64,000 bases of DNA from Leisingera sp. S132 (GTDB taxonomy: Bacteria; Pseudomonadota; Alphaproteobacteria; Rhodobacterales; Rhodobacteraceae), in assembly GCF_025144465.1 (NCBI RefSeq), contig NZ_CP083556.1, positions 1 through 64,000 of the forward strand, given 5' to 3'. Positions 55,255-64,000 of the stretch are shown one piece after another; within the stretch, counting starts at the first letter, position 1; each line of letters opens with the position of its first letter. Under the pieces are notes generated by a model that was not told the DNA's origin, did no database searches, and saw only the letters and a program-made list of their open reading frames with translations. The position numbers and the translations under genes were made by a program.

Positions 55255-56054
55255 GACGTTGCTCCTTCGGTGTTCAGCCAGTCCTGCAGGGCGGCGTTGA
55301 CCTCTGCAGGCGCGGTCAGGTTGACCATATGCCGATGGCCTTCAATGACAACCGCCATGCCCTGCGGCGCGGAATCCGCCATGGCCTGTGCCATTGCGGG
55401 CGTCGAGTTCGGATCGCCATCGCCGGTCAGCGCCAGCAGCGGGCAGCGGATGCCCGCGAACCCATCCGCATAGGTGCAGTCACCGCGGGCAAAGGCGGTA
55501 TAGGCGGCGGCGTAACCCGCCAGGTTCACGCCCGACAGCCATTCTGCCACCTGCGCCCGCGCCGCCTGGTCTGCGGGGCTGCCCCCAAACCAGCGCGCCA
55601 GCGGTGTTTCCAGATCAAAACTGCCTGCACGGATTTCAGCAGCGCGCGCTTCCACTGCCCGCCTTGCCTCATCAGAACGCTGGAACACCCCGTTCAAAAG
55701 CGCCACGCGCGCCACATTCTGAGGATGGCAGACCGCATAGCCGCCGGCAATCAGCGCCCCCATGGAATGACCCGCCAGACTGACCGGCCCCAGATTCAGC
55801 GCCTGCAGCACGGCATGCAGCCACGCCACATAATCCGGCAGTTCTGCGCCCTCTGGCAAAGGCGCGCTGCCGCCGTGGCCGGGCATGTTCAGCGCGATGA
55901 TCTCATGGGTCTGCGCAAAAGCCTCGATCTGCGGCCCCCAGGCCGCTGACTGCATGCCAACCCCGTGGATCAGCACCAGCGGCCTCCCCTGCCCTGCCCT
56001 TTGGCAAGTGACAGGCCCGTAAGGCTCAGACAGCAGCAGGGTTGTCGACGTCAT
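55251..56054 (-). CDS. Alpha/beta hydrolase
   Basis: 267-residue alpha/beta-hydrolase. Nucleophile Ser97 in SLAGHSMGALIAGG, oxyanion region HGVGMQSAAWG, acid in LTGDGDPNSTP, and catalytic His in IEGHRHMVNLTAP. Similar to esterase/lactonase and ring-cleavage-product hydrolases. The gene overlaps the DUF1185 gene by 29 bases and the flavin reductase by 4. In context it may hydrolyse an ester, lactone or amide made by the monooxygenase (inference). Confidence 0.88.
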   Translation of the reverse strand: MTSTTLLLSEPYGPVTCQRAGQGRPLVLIHGVGMQSAAWGPQIEAFAQTHEIIALNMPGHGGSAPLPEGAELPDYVAWLHAVLQALNLGPVSLAGHSMGALIAGGYAVCHPQNVARVALLNGVFQRSDEARRAVEARAAEIRAGSFDLETPLARWFGGSPADQAARAQVAEWLSGVNLAGYAAAYTAFARGDCTYADGFAGIRCPLLALTGDGDPNSTPAMAQAMADSAPQGMAVVIEGHRHMVNLTAPAEVNAALQDWLNTEGATS

Positions 56055-56628
56055 GACCCAGTTCCTTCAGGTCCTGATAGCGGTCGCCGATCCGGTGATG
56101 CGGACGCCCGCCGATGGAGGCGCCAAGCGCGATCACGATCTCATCCGGGCCGGGCGCATCTGCCACCGACAGCTGGATGGTCAGGTAATGGCTGCGCCGC
56201 CCGCCGTCGTTCTTGTCCATCAGCGGGATCTGCAGCGAGGCGTTGGCCGGCCCGCGGGTATTGGTGAAGGCGAGGTAGGACTTTGCCCCCACCGCCTCGC
56301 GGAAATGGTTGCCGAAGCGCAATGTGTGGATGAGGGCAGAGGCATGTTCCACCTCGCCATTCACCCCGACGATGGCTGATTTGCCGTAGCCCTCGACCTT
56401 GTCGCCGCCGCCTGCGGCCTCCAGCACCATCGCGGTCAGCTTCTCGCCCAGCCCCGGTGCGCAGTCATGGATCGCCGGGCGCAGGTCCTCGACAAAGCCC
56501 TGCCCCGCCCAGGGGTTTTTGATCACCGCCACCGCAGCAATCATTTTCAGCGGGGTTTCCGCTGCCTTGCCGCCCTCGATCAGGGTTTCTTCGACATGCA
56601 GCAGCGTCTTGCGGATTTCGGCGGGCAT
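56026..56628 (-). CDS. DUF1185 (amino acid synthesis) family protein
   Basis: 200-residue protein of the AA_synth/DUF1185 family: MPAEIRKTLLHVEETLIEGG, AAVAVIKNPWAGQGFVEDLR, GGRRSHYLTIQLSVADAPGP. The family was named for structural resemblance to an amino-acid-synthesis protein, but no activity is established. It recurs with LLM monooxygenase/flavin reductase genes in proteobacteria (from general knowledge), implying a role in that pathway. First gene of the operon, divergent from gntR with operator-like dyads between them. Confidence 0.85.
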   Translation of the reverse strand: MPAEIRKTLLHVEETLIEGGKAAETPLKMIAAVAVIKNPWAGQGFVEDLRPAIHDCAPGLGEKLTAMVLEAAGGGDKVEGYGKSAIVGVNGEVEHASALIHTLRFGNHFREAVGAKSYLAFTNTRGPANASLQIPLMDKNDGGRRSHYLTIQLSVADAPGPDEIVIALGASIGGRPHHRIGDRYQDLKELGHDVDNPAAV

Positions 56629-56665
56629 GGGCGGGTCTTTCCTGTCTGATTCCAGTTGCCGTAAT

Positions 56666-56688
56666 ATGGTATACCATCATACAGTATG
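56666..56688. promoter_or_regulatory. Palindrome ATGGTATACCAT plus CATACAGTATG, candidate GntR operator
   Basis: Perfect 12-bp palindrome (56666-56677) immediately followed by the near-palindrome CATAC-A-GTATG (56678-56688). GTATAC cores of this kind are reported for FCD-type GntR regulators. Lies 38 bases from the DUF1185 start and 48 bases from the gntR start, in the divergent promoter. Confidence 0.65.
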
Positions 56689-56735
56689 TCAACGCAGTCT
56701 TGTCCCGCCCTGCCCCGGTTGCTATCGGAGAACAC

Positions 56736-57410
56736 ATGACCAGCCCCATCATGAGCAAAATCAACCACCCGCCGCAGACCCTGCGCGATATCGTGCAGGA
56801 GCGGATGCGCGAGGCGATCATCTCCGGCCAGTTTGCCCCCGGCGAGCGGCTGGTGGAGCGGCCCCTGTGCGATCAGCTTGGCGTCAGCCGCACCGTGGTG
56901 CGCGAAACGATCCGCTATCTGGAGGCAGAGGGGCTGGTGGAGATCCTGCCCGGAAAGGGGCCGATCGTGGCGCAGCTTACGTGGACCGACGCGCGGCAGA
57001 TCTACGACATCCGCCAGATGCTGGAGACCGCTGCCGCCACCGAATGCGCCCGCAACATCACGCCGCAGCTGGCAGAGCAGCTGAAAACGGCGCTGCAGAA
57101 CCTGCAGGAGGCCGTGGCGGCCGGCGTGCCCACCCCGATGCTGCGCGCCACGACAGAGTTCTACCGGATCATCTTTGACGGTGCCGGCCACAACGTCGCC
57201 TGGGAAATCGCCCAGCGACTGAACGGCCGCATCAGCCGGCTGCGGGCGGTGACGCTGTCGACGGCGGAACGCCAGAAACCCGGCCCCGCCCATATGCAGG
57301 ACATCTGCGAGGCCATCGTGTCAGGAAATGCCGAAGCCGCCCGGCAGGCCATCGAACAGCATCTGAGCGATGCCAAACACACCGCCGAGCGGCTGCTGAA
57401 CGAAACATAG
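56736..57410 (+). CDS. GntR family transcriptional regulator (FCD type)
   Basis: 224-residue FadR/VanR-type regulator. N-terminal winged HTH (LRDIVQERMREAIISGQFAP; GVSRTVVRETIRYLEAEGLV) and C-terminal FCD ligand domain (IYDIRQMLETAAATECARNI; HMQDICEAIVSGNAEAARQA). Metal/ligand histidines of FCD domains may include those in EQHLSDAKH. ATG at 56736 with CGGAG upstream is chosen over 56700. Divergent from the flavin-monooxygenase operon, which it likely represses through the adjacent palindrome. Followed by a block of three palindromes. Confidence 0.9.
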   Translation: MTSPIMSKINHPPQTLRDIVQERMREAIISGQFAPGERLVERPLCDQLGVSRTVVRETIRYLEAEGLVEILPGKGPIVAQLTWTDARQIYDIRQMLETAAATECARNITPQLAEQLKTALQNLQEAVAAGVPTPMLRATTEFYRIIFDGAGHNVAWEIAQRLNGRISRLRAVTLSTAERQKPGPAHMQDICEAIVSGNAEAARQAIEQHLSDAKHTAERLLNET

Positions 57411-57434
57411 CCGTTTCCCGGCGCGGGAAACGGC
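57410..57434. terminator. Palindrome 1 of a three-palindrome block
   Basis: Perfect 11-bp stem GCCGTTTCCCG (57410-57420) and complement (57424-57434), loop GCG. Begins at the last base of the gntR stop codon. Between convergent gntR and hutU; acts as a possible terminator but no T tract follows directly. Confidence 0.65.
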
Positions 57435-57458
57435 CATGAAAAATCGATTTTTCATGGC
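57433..57458. repeat. Palindrome 2: 26-nt uninterrupted palindrome
   Basis: Perfect symmetry about the centre at 57445/57446. It consists of GCCATG, five A, TCGA, five T and CATGGC. It overlaps the flanks of palindromes 1 and 3. Looks like an intergenic repeated element or bidirectional terminator with A and T tracts. Confidence 0.75.
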
Positions 57459-57481
57459 AGAAATCCGCGCCGGATTTCTGC
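57457..57481. repeat. Palindrome 3 of the block
   Basis: Perfect 11-bp stem GCAGAAATCCG (57457-57467) and complement (57471-57481), loop CGC. 20 bases before the end of hutU. Confidence 0.7.
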
Positions 57482-57500
57482 CTCGTCAAGAACCGGGCCG

Positions 57501-59179
<1,679 letters not shown>

Positions 59180-59183
<4 letters not shown>

Positions 59184-59965
59184 GCCGAGGGCCTCCAGTT
59201 TTTGAGATCAATCAGAATTCGGGTGAGATGGGCGCGCAGGCGGTCCGCGCGCTCCGGCAGATAGGTCCAGGGCGGGCTTTCCTGGCAGTATGTGGCCTGC
59301 GCCAGTTCCATCTGGATCGCGTGCAGCCCGTCCGCAGGACGCCCGTAATGGCGGGTGGTCCAGCCGCCTTTGAAGCGCCCGTTGAGGGTGGAGGTATAAC
59401 CCTCCGCCGCCACGCAATGGGCGACGGTCAGCGCCTCGATTTCAGGGTCGCAGGTCTGTCCCATGTTGGTGCCCACGTTGAAATCCGGCAGGCGGCCCTC
59501 GAACAGGAACGGGATGTCGCCGCGGATCGAGTGGCAGTCATAAAGGATCGCAAAACCGTGGCTCGCCTTCACCCGCTCCAGCTCTGCCATCAGCGCCGCG
59601 TGATAGGGGGCGTGGTAGGCATCGCGGCGGCGCGCGATTTCCGCCTCACCCGGCTCCTTGCCCTCTTGCCAGATCGGCAGCCCGTCAAATTCCGTGAGCG
59701 GCACCAGAGTGGTGGTGTTTTGCCCGGGATAGAGACTGATACCACCCGGATCGCGGTTCACGTCGATCACATAGCGGTGGCTTGGCGTACGGACGGTTGT
59801 GATGTCCTCTGCCAGCCCGGAATAGAGGTCATGGATATGCCAGTCTGTGTCCGCTAGCGCCTTGCCCGTCTCGTTCAGACACTCCCAGATTTCCGCTGGC
59901 ACATCGGTGCCGGTGTGGGGCAAGCCTAGTACCAGCGGCGAGCTGCCTTGGGTCACTTCGATCAT
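59180..59965 (-). CDS. hutG: N-formylglutamate deformylase
   Basis: 261-residue N-formylglutamate amidohydrolase (FGase family): [39 protein letters not shown], and [20 protein letters not shown] with catalytic metal ligands. It belongs to the pathway that deiminates formiminoglutamate first (HutF), then deformylates; no hutF is in the window. Overlaps hutH by 4 bases and hutU by 4. Confidence 0.92.
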
Positions 59966-61485
59966 GCCGCCACCTTCACGCCAGCGGCCTCAGCAACCCG
60001 GCCTGCGCGGACCATGGCGCTGGCGGATTCAATATCCGGCGCCAGATAGCGGTCCTCTGCCAGCGCGGGGATATCGGCCCGCAGCATTGCCAGCACGTCC
60101 TGCAGCCGCGCGGAGGTCTGCAGCGGCGCACGCGCCTCCACCCCTTGCGCAGCACAGAGCATTTCGACGCCCAGGATCACCGACAGGTTGGCGTTCATCC
60201 GTCCCAGACGCAGCGCGCCATGGGCGGCCATCGACACGTGGTCCTCCTGGTTGGCCGATGTGGGCGTCGAGTCGGTCACGCAGGGGTTGGCCAGGTGCTT
60301 GTTCTCGCTCATCAGCGCGGCGGTGGTCACTTCGGCAATCATGAAGCCGGAGTTGAGACCCGGGTCAGGCGTCAGGAACGGCGGCAGGTCGTGGCTCAGC
60401 GTCGGATCGACCATCAGCGCCACCCGGCGCTGCGCGATGGCGCCGATTTCCGCCACCGCCAGCGCGATCTGGTCAGCCGCAAAGCCCACGTATTCAGCAT
60501 GGAAGTTGCCGCCTGAAACGATGCGGCCTTCGTTCACCAGCACCAGCGGGTTGTCGGTTACGGCGTTGGCCTCGATCTCCAGCGTTTTGGCGGCCATCCG
60601 CAGCACGTCCAGCGCCGCGCCCACCACCTGCGGCTGGCAGCGGATGCAGTAAGGATCCTGCACCCGGGTGTCATCCTCGCGGTGGCTTTCGCGGATTTCG
60701 GACCCATCCATGATCGCGCGCATTTCGCGGGCCACATCGATCTGCCCGGCATGGCCGCGCAAGGAATGGATGTCGGCGACCAGCGGCGCGGTGGAGCCCA
60801 TGATAGCGTCGGTGGTGAGCGCGGCAATCGCCATCGAGGCCTCTGCCATGCGCCAGGCGTCAAACAAACCGGCCAAGGCGCAGGCGGTGGAGAACTGGGT
60901 GCCGTTGATCAGCCCCAGGCCTTCCTTGGGACCCAGCACAATAGGCTCTAACCCGGCCTTTTTCAGAGCCTCAAGGCTGGACATGCGGGTGCCTTCGAAC
61001 GTGGCCTCCCCTGCCCCGATCATCGCCGCCGCCATATGCGCCAGCGGCGCCAGATCGCCGGAGGCGCCGACGGAGCCCTGCGACGGGATCACCGGCACCA
61101 CGCCGCGCGCCAGCATCTGTTCGATCTGGTCGATCACCAGCCAGCGCACGCCGGAGGCGCCGCGGCCCATCGACAGGAGCTTCAGCGTCATCATCAGCCG
61201 GGTTTTATCTTCCGGCAGTGCCTCCCCTACCCCGCAGCAATGGCTGAGGATCAGGTTGCGCTGCAGGGTGGCGGTGTCAGCCGGTGCGATCTTGGTCGAG
61301 GCCAGCTTGCCGAAGCCGGTGTTGATTCCATAGACCGCTTCTTCTCCGGCAGCGGCATCAGCCACCATCTGCGCTGCGGCCTCAACCGGCGCACGGGCCG
61401 AGGCATCCAGCCGGGCCGGGGTCAGGTTGCGGTAGATATCTTCCAGCGTGGACAGCGTCACCGTGCCGGGGATCATCTCGATCAT
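59962..61485 (-). CDS. hutH: Histidine ammonia-lyase
   Basis: 507 residues; eliminates ammonia from L-histidine to form urocanate. The MIO prosthetic group comes from Ala141-Ser142-Gly143 in [20 protein letters not shown]. Further signatures: [24 protein letters not shown]-like region ([20 protein letters not shown]) and [15 protein letters not shown]. Starts overlap hutI by 4 bases; a second ATG is 3 codons in. Normal length. Confidence 0.96.
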   Translation of the reverse strand: MIEMIPGTVTLSTLEDIYRNLTPARLDASARAPVEAAAQMVADAAAGEEAVYGINTGFGKLASTKIAPADTATLQRNLILSHCCGVGEALPEDKTRLMMTLKLLSMGRGASGVRWLVIDQIEQMLARGVVPVIPSQGSVGASGDLAPLAHMAAAMIGAGEATFEGTRMSSLEALKKAGLEPIVLGPKEGLGLINGTQFSTACALAGLFDAWRMAEASMAIAALTTDAIMGSTAPLVADIHSLRGHAGQIDVAREMRAIMDGSEIRESHREDDTRVQDPYCIRCQPQVVGAALDVLRMAAKTLEIEANAVTDNPLVLVNEGRIVSGGNFHAEYVGFAADQIALAVAEIGAIAQRRVALMVDPTLSHDLPPFLTPDPGLNSGFMIAEVTTAALMSENKHLANPCVTDSTPTSANQEDHVSMAAHGALRLGRMNANLSVILGVEMLCAAQGVEARAPLQTSARLQDVLAMLRADIPALAEDRYLAPDIESASAMVRAGRVAEAAGVKVAA

Positions 61486-62690
61486 TGTTTGCCCTCATAG
61501 ATACGGGTGTAAAGCGGGTTGAAGCCGATGCGGTAGGCGAGCTCGCCGGGCGTTTCCACGTCCCAGACCGCCAGATCGGCGCGCATCCCAGCGGAAATCT
61601 CTCCGCGGTCCGTCAGCCCCAGCGCCCGGGCTGCGTGCCGTGTGACACCCGCCAGCGCCTCCTCCGGGGTCATCCGGAACAGGGTGCAGCCCATGTTCAT
61701 CGTCAGCAGAAGCGAGGTCAGCGGCGAGGAGCCGGGGTTGCAGTCGGTCGCCAGCGCCATCGGCACGCCGTGGGTCCGGAAGTGTTCAACCGGCGGCATC
61801 TGCGTTTCGCGGATGGTGTAGAACGCACCCGGCAGGATCACCGCAACAGAACCCGAGGCGGCCATCGCCCGGGCGTCGTCTTCGGTGGCGTATTCCACGT
61901 GATCGACTGACAACGCGCCGTACTTTGCCGCCAATGCGGTGCCGCCCTGGTGGCTCAGCTGCTCGGCATGCAGTTTCACCGGCAGGCCAAGTTCTTTGGC
62001 AACCGTGAACACCCGTTCGATCTGGGCAGGCGCAAAGGCGATGTTTTCGCAGAAGCCGTCGACCGCATCCACCAGCCCCTCGGCAAAAGCGGCGCGCAGG
62101 GCGGGGATGCAGACCTGATCAATATAATCATCGTCCCGGCCCTTGTACTCCGCCGGGGTGGCATGGGCGCCGAGGAAAGTGGTTTTCACCGTCACCGGGC
62201 GCAATTCGCCCAGGCGGCGGGCGGCGCGCAGCATGTTGAGTTCGGTGGTCTGGTCCAGCCCGTAGCCGGATTTCACCTCCACCACCGTGGCACCCTCAGC
62301 AATCAGCGCGTCGAGCCGCGGCAGCGCGCCCTGCACCAGATCCTCCAGCGCGGCCTCACGGGTGGCCGACACGGTGGAGACGATGCCGCCCCCTGCCCTT
62401 GCGACTTCCTCATACGTGGCGCCGTTGAGGCGCATCTCGAACTCCATCGCCCGGTTGCCGCCAAAGACGATATGCGTGTGGCAGTCGATCAGGCCCGGTG
62501 TCACCAGCCGCCCGTCCAGATCCACATGCTTCCAGGGAAAATTGTCAGCTGACAATTCCTGCCGCGGCCCAGCCCAGACGATTTTCCCGCCCGAGACCGC
62601 AACGGCACCGTCATCAATCAGCCCGTAAGGCGTATCGGAACTGGCCATCGTGGCCAGCCGGGCGCCTGTCAGAACATAGTTGCCAGTCAC
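61482..62690 (-). CDS. hutI: Imidazolonepropionase
   Basis: 402-residue amidohydrolase that opens imidazolone-5-propanoate to formiminoglutamate. Metal motif [20 protein letters not shown], substrate loop [20 protein letters not shown], and [20 protein letters not shown] near the C-terminus are diagnostic. First gene of the hut operon (hutI-hutH-hutG-hutU), all joined by 4-base overlaps. A HutC-type operator lies about 60 bases upstream. Confidence 0.96.
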   Translation of the reverse strand: MTGNYVLTGARLATMASSDTPYGLIDDGAVAVSGGKIVWAGPRQELSADNFPWKHVDLDGRLVTPGLIDCHTHIVFGGNRAMEFEMRLNGATYEEVARAGGGIVSTVSATREAALEDLVQGALPRLDALIAEGATVVEVKSGYGLDQTTELNMLRAARRLGELRPVTVKTTFLGAHATPAEYKGRDDDYIDQVCIPALRAAFAEGLVDAVDGFCENIAFAPAQIERVFTVAKELGLPVKLHAEQLSHQGGTALAAKYGALSVDHVEYATEDDARAMAASGSVAVILPGAFYTIRETQMPPVEHFRTHGVPMALATDCNPGSSPLTSLLLTMNMGCTLFRMTPEEALAGVTRHAARALGLTDRGEISAGMRADLAVWDVETPGELAYRIGFNPLYTRIYEGKQ

Positions 62691-62748
62691 GCAAATCCCC
62701 CCGAGTCGCTTGGTTGCCAGTTGGGCAATAAGCTACTCATTTAGGGCA

Positions 62749-62764
62749 TTATGTCTAGTCATAA
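62749..62764 (-). promoter_or_regulatory. Candidate HutC-type operator (core GTCTAGTC in a dyad)
   Basis: TTATG-N6-CATAA dyad (62749-62753, 62760-62764) containing ATGTCTAGTCAT. The core differs by one base from GTCTAGAC, the GTMTAKAC consensus of HutC-subfamily GntR regulators. It is upstream of hutI, 59 bases from the ATG. No hutC gene is in the window. Confidence 0.45.
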
Positions 62765-62795
62765 AATGAATAAGCTGCGACTTGGCCCTGCGATG

Positions 62796-64000
62796 CTAGT
62801 GTCCCTCTTTCCGCGGCATCCGAGGGTGCAGATCGTCGATGATGACCGGATGCGCATGCGGGTGGCCGCCCTGCAAGTGCGGGTGATCCGGCGGCAGGTC
62901 CGGGTGCTCATGCGCAACCGGCGCGCCACTGTCCGCGGGCCACAGGTGCTGCGCCGCGATCAGCCCGGCAGCGGCCAGCAGCGCCAAAACCAGCATCGCC
63001 GCCCCTGCCCCCCAGGCCGCCATCAGCCAGGCCGACAGCGGATAGAAGACCAGCCAGCAGGCATGCGAAAGGGTGAACTGCGCGGCAAAGATGGCCGGGC
63101 GGTCCGCTGCATGGGCCGAGCGCGCCAGCAGCCGCCCCGAAGGGGTCATCACAGCAGAGTAGCCCAAGCCGATCACGAACCAGGCGATTGCCAGCCGTGC
63201 AAACCCCAGCGGCTGAACCAGCGCGGCCAATGCCAGCCCCATCAGCGCAGCACTTCCCAATGCGCCGCCTGCCAGCATCACGCTGCGGTCCGGCAGACGC
63301 TCCAGTAGCCGCGGCAGCAGCATGGCCGACAGCATCGAGCCGCCGCCGAAACAGGCCAGCGCCAGCGCCACTGCGCTTTCGCCATGCCCCAGCCCGGCGC
63401 GCACCAGCACCACCGTGTTGACCAGCACCATCGCGGCCATCGCAGACACCACCCAATTCATTGCCAGCAGCCCGCGCAGCCGCGGGGTGCGCAGATAGTT
63501 GCGGATGCCGCGGGTGGTGCGCTGCCAGATCGGCCGCGGCGCCTTGGGTTCCGGCGACGGCAGAACGATGGAGACGAGCAGCAAGGCGGAGGCCGCAAAC
63601 CCCGCCGCGGTGCCCCAGAACAGCGTCGAGGAGCTGACCAGAACCAGCAGCGCCGCGGCCAGCATCGGGCTGATCAGGCTTTCCAGTTCATACGCCATCC
63701 GCGACAGCGACAGCGCCTGGGTGTAGTCCTTCTCCTCTGTCAGCACATCTGGGATCGAGGCCTGAAAGGCGGGCGTGAATCCGGCGGAGGCCGATTGCAG
63801 CACGAAGATCAGCAAATAGACCTGCCAGACCTCCGTGACGAACGGCAGGCAAACGGCGACTGCGGCCCGCACCATGTCCAGAGTGATCAGCATCCGGCGG
63901 CGGTCCACCTGTTCGGCCCAAGCGGCGGCGATGGGGGCTACGGTGACATAGGCCACCATTTTGATCGTCAATGCGGTGCCCAGCACCACGCCTGCGCGCT
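62796..64000 (-). CDS. MFS transporter with His-rich C-terminus (5' end beyond the window)
   Basis: At least 401 residues; the frame stays open through base 64000, so the true start and probably the first helix are outside the window. About ten hydrophobic helices are visible, with the motif VAPIAAAWAEQVDRRRMLIT matching the loop after TM2 in MFS drug/metal exporters. C-terminal 40 residues are rich in histidine (HEHPDLPPDHPHL; GGHPHAHPVIIDDLHP). NreB-type nickel exporters and other metal-efflux MFS proteins carry such tails; here it may bind nickel, zinc or cobalt. Upstream of hutI on the same strand by 105 bases, possibly a separate transcript. Confidence 0.8.
   Translation of the reverse strand, partial: RAGVVLGTALTIKMVAYVTVAPIAAAWAEQVDRRRMLITLDMVRAAVAVCLPFVTEVWQVYLLIFVLQSASAGFTPAFQASIPDVLTEEKDYTQALSLSRMAYELESLISPMLAAALLVLVSSSTLFWGTAAGFAASALLLVSIVLPSPEPKAPRPIWQRTTRGIRNYLRTPRLRGLLAMNWVVSAMAAMVLVNTVVLVRAGLGHGESAVALALACFGGGSMLSAMLLPRLLERLPDRSVMLAGGALGSAALMGLALAALVQPLGFARLAIAWFVIGLGYSAVMTPSGRLLARSAHAADRPAIFAAQFTLSHACWLVFYPLSAWLMAAWGAGAAMLVLALLAAAGLIAAQHLWPADSGAPVAHEHPDLPPDHPHLQGGHPHAHPVIIDDLHPRMPRKEGH

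Overview
This is a G+C-rich, gene-dense 64 kb chromosomal window. Its content (two TRAP transporters, a Liv-type ABC transporter, carnitine, quaternary-amine and histidine catabolism, MttB, BKACE, DUF1185) and its intergenic palindromes suggest a marine Rhodobacteraceae of the Roseobacter group (Leisingera/Phaeobacter/Ruegeria-like). That assignment is inference; there is no rRNA, tRNA, integrase, IS element or CRISPR array to test it, and the window reads as metabolic chromosome rather than a mobile island.

Layout. 1-5061: end of a peptide ABC-transporter operon (two ATPases) with an amidohydrolase and an M81 (MlrC-type) metallopeptidase. 5119-12814: TRAP transporter with a universal stress protein, LysR and Lrp regulators and a chemoreceptor. 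12912-17457: five-gene branched-chain-amino-acid-type ABC transporter. 17785-20453: LysR, GST-like protein, flavin-nucleotide-binding protein. 20513-26469: operon for an FAD/GcvT demethylase-type dehydrogenase (broken by an in-frame TGA), a P450, an MttB-family methyltransferase and TetR, with two matching dyad operators upstream. 26577-28582: ureohydrolase and divergent LysR. 28705-32484: DUF4173-type membrane protein plus a CreBC-like two-component system. 32539-38855: second TRAP transporter with DctB/DctD-like regulators; the DctD lacks the sigma54-contacting GAFTGA loop. 39152-42783: membrane-anchored FMN glutamate-synthase-like protein, thiamine-diphosphate enzyme, RidA. 42858-50285: carnitine module (BCCT transporter, dehydrogenase-thioesterase fusion, BKACE, acetoacetyl-CoA synthetase, AraC/CdhR-like regulator). 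50317-51501: NDUFA9-like protein and dodecin. 51682-57410: aldehyde dehydrogenase, luciferase-like monooxygenase, flavin reductase with a Nudix-like tail, hydrolase, DUF1185 protein and divergent GntR, a coherent catabolic cluster whose substrate I cannot name. 57501-62690: hutI-hutH-hutG-hutU. 62796-64000: MFS exporter with a His-rich tail, cut by the window end.

How it fits together. Most modules pair an importer with catabolic enzymes and a dedicated regulator: scavenging of peptides, carboxylates, amino acids, carnitine/betaines and histidine. Carnitine can be taken through dehydrocarnitine and betainyl-CoA to glycine betaine, with the acetoacetate by-product reactivated to acetoacetyl-CoA. 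Three solute-binding-protein genes are each followed by a strong hairpin before their permease genes, suggesting a shared way of keeping binding protein in excess. A G+C-rich palindrome with a conserved tail occurs three times between genes, and a separate block of three palindromes lies between gntR and hutU.
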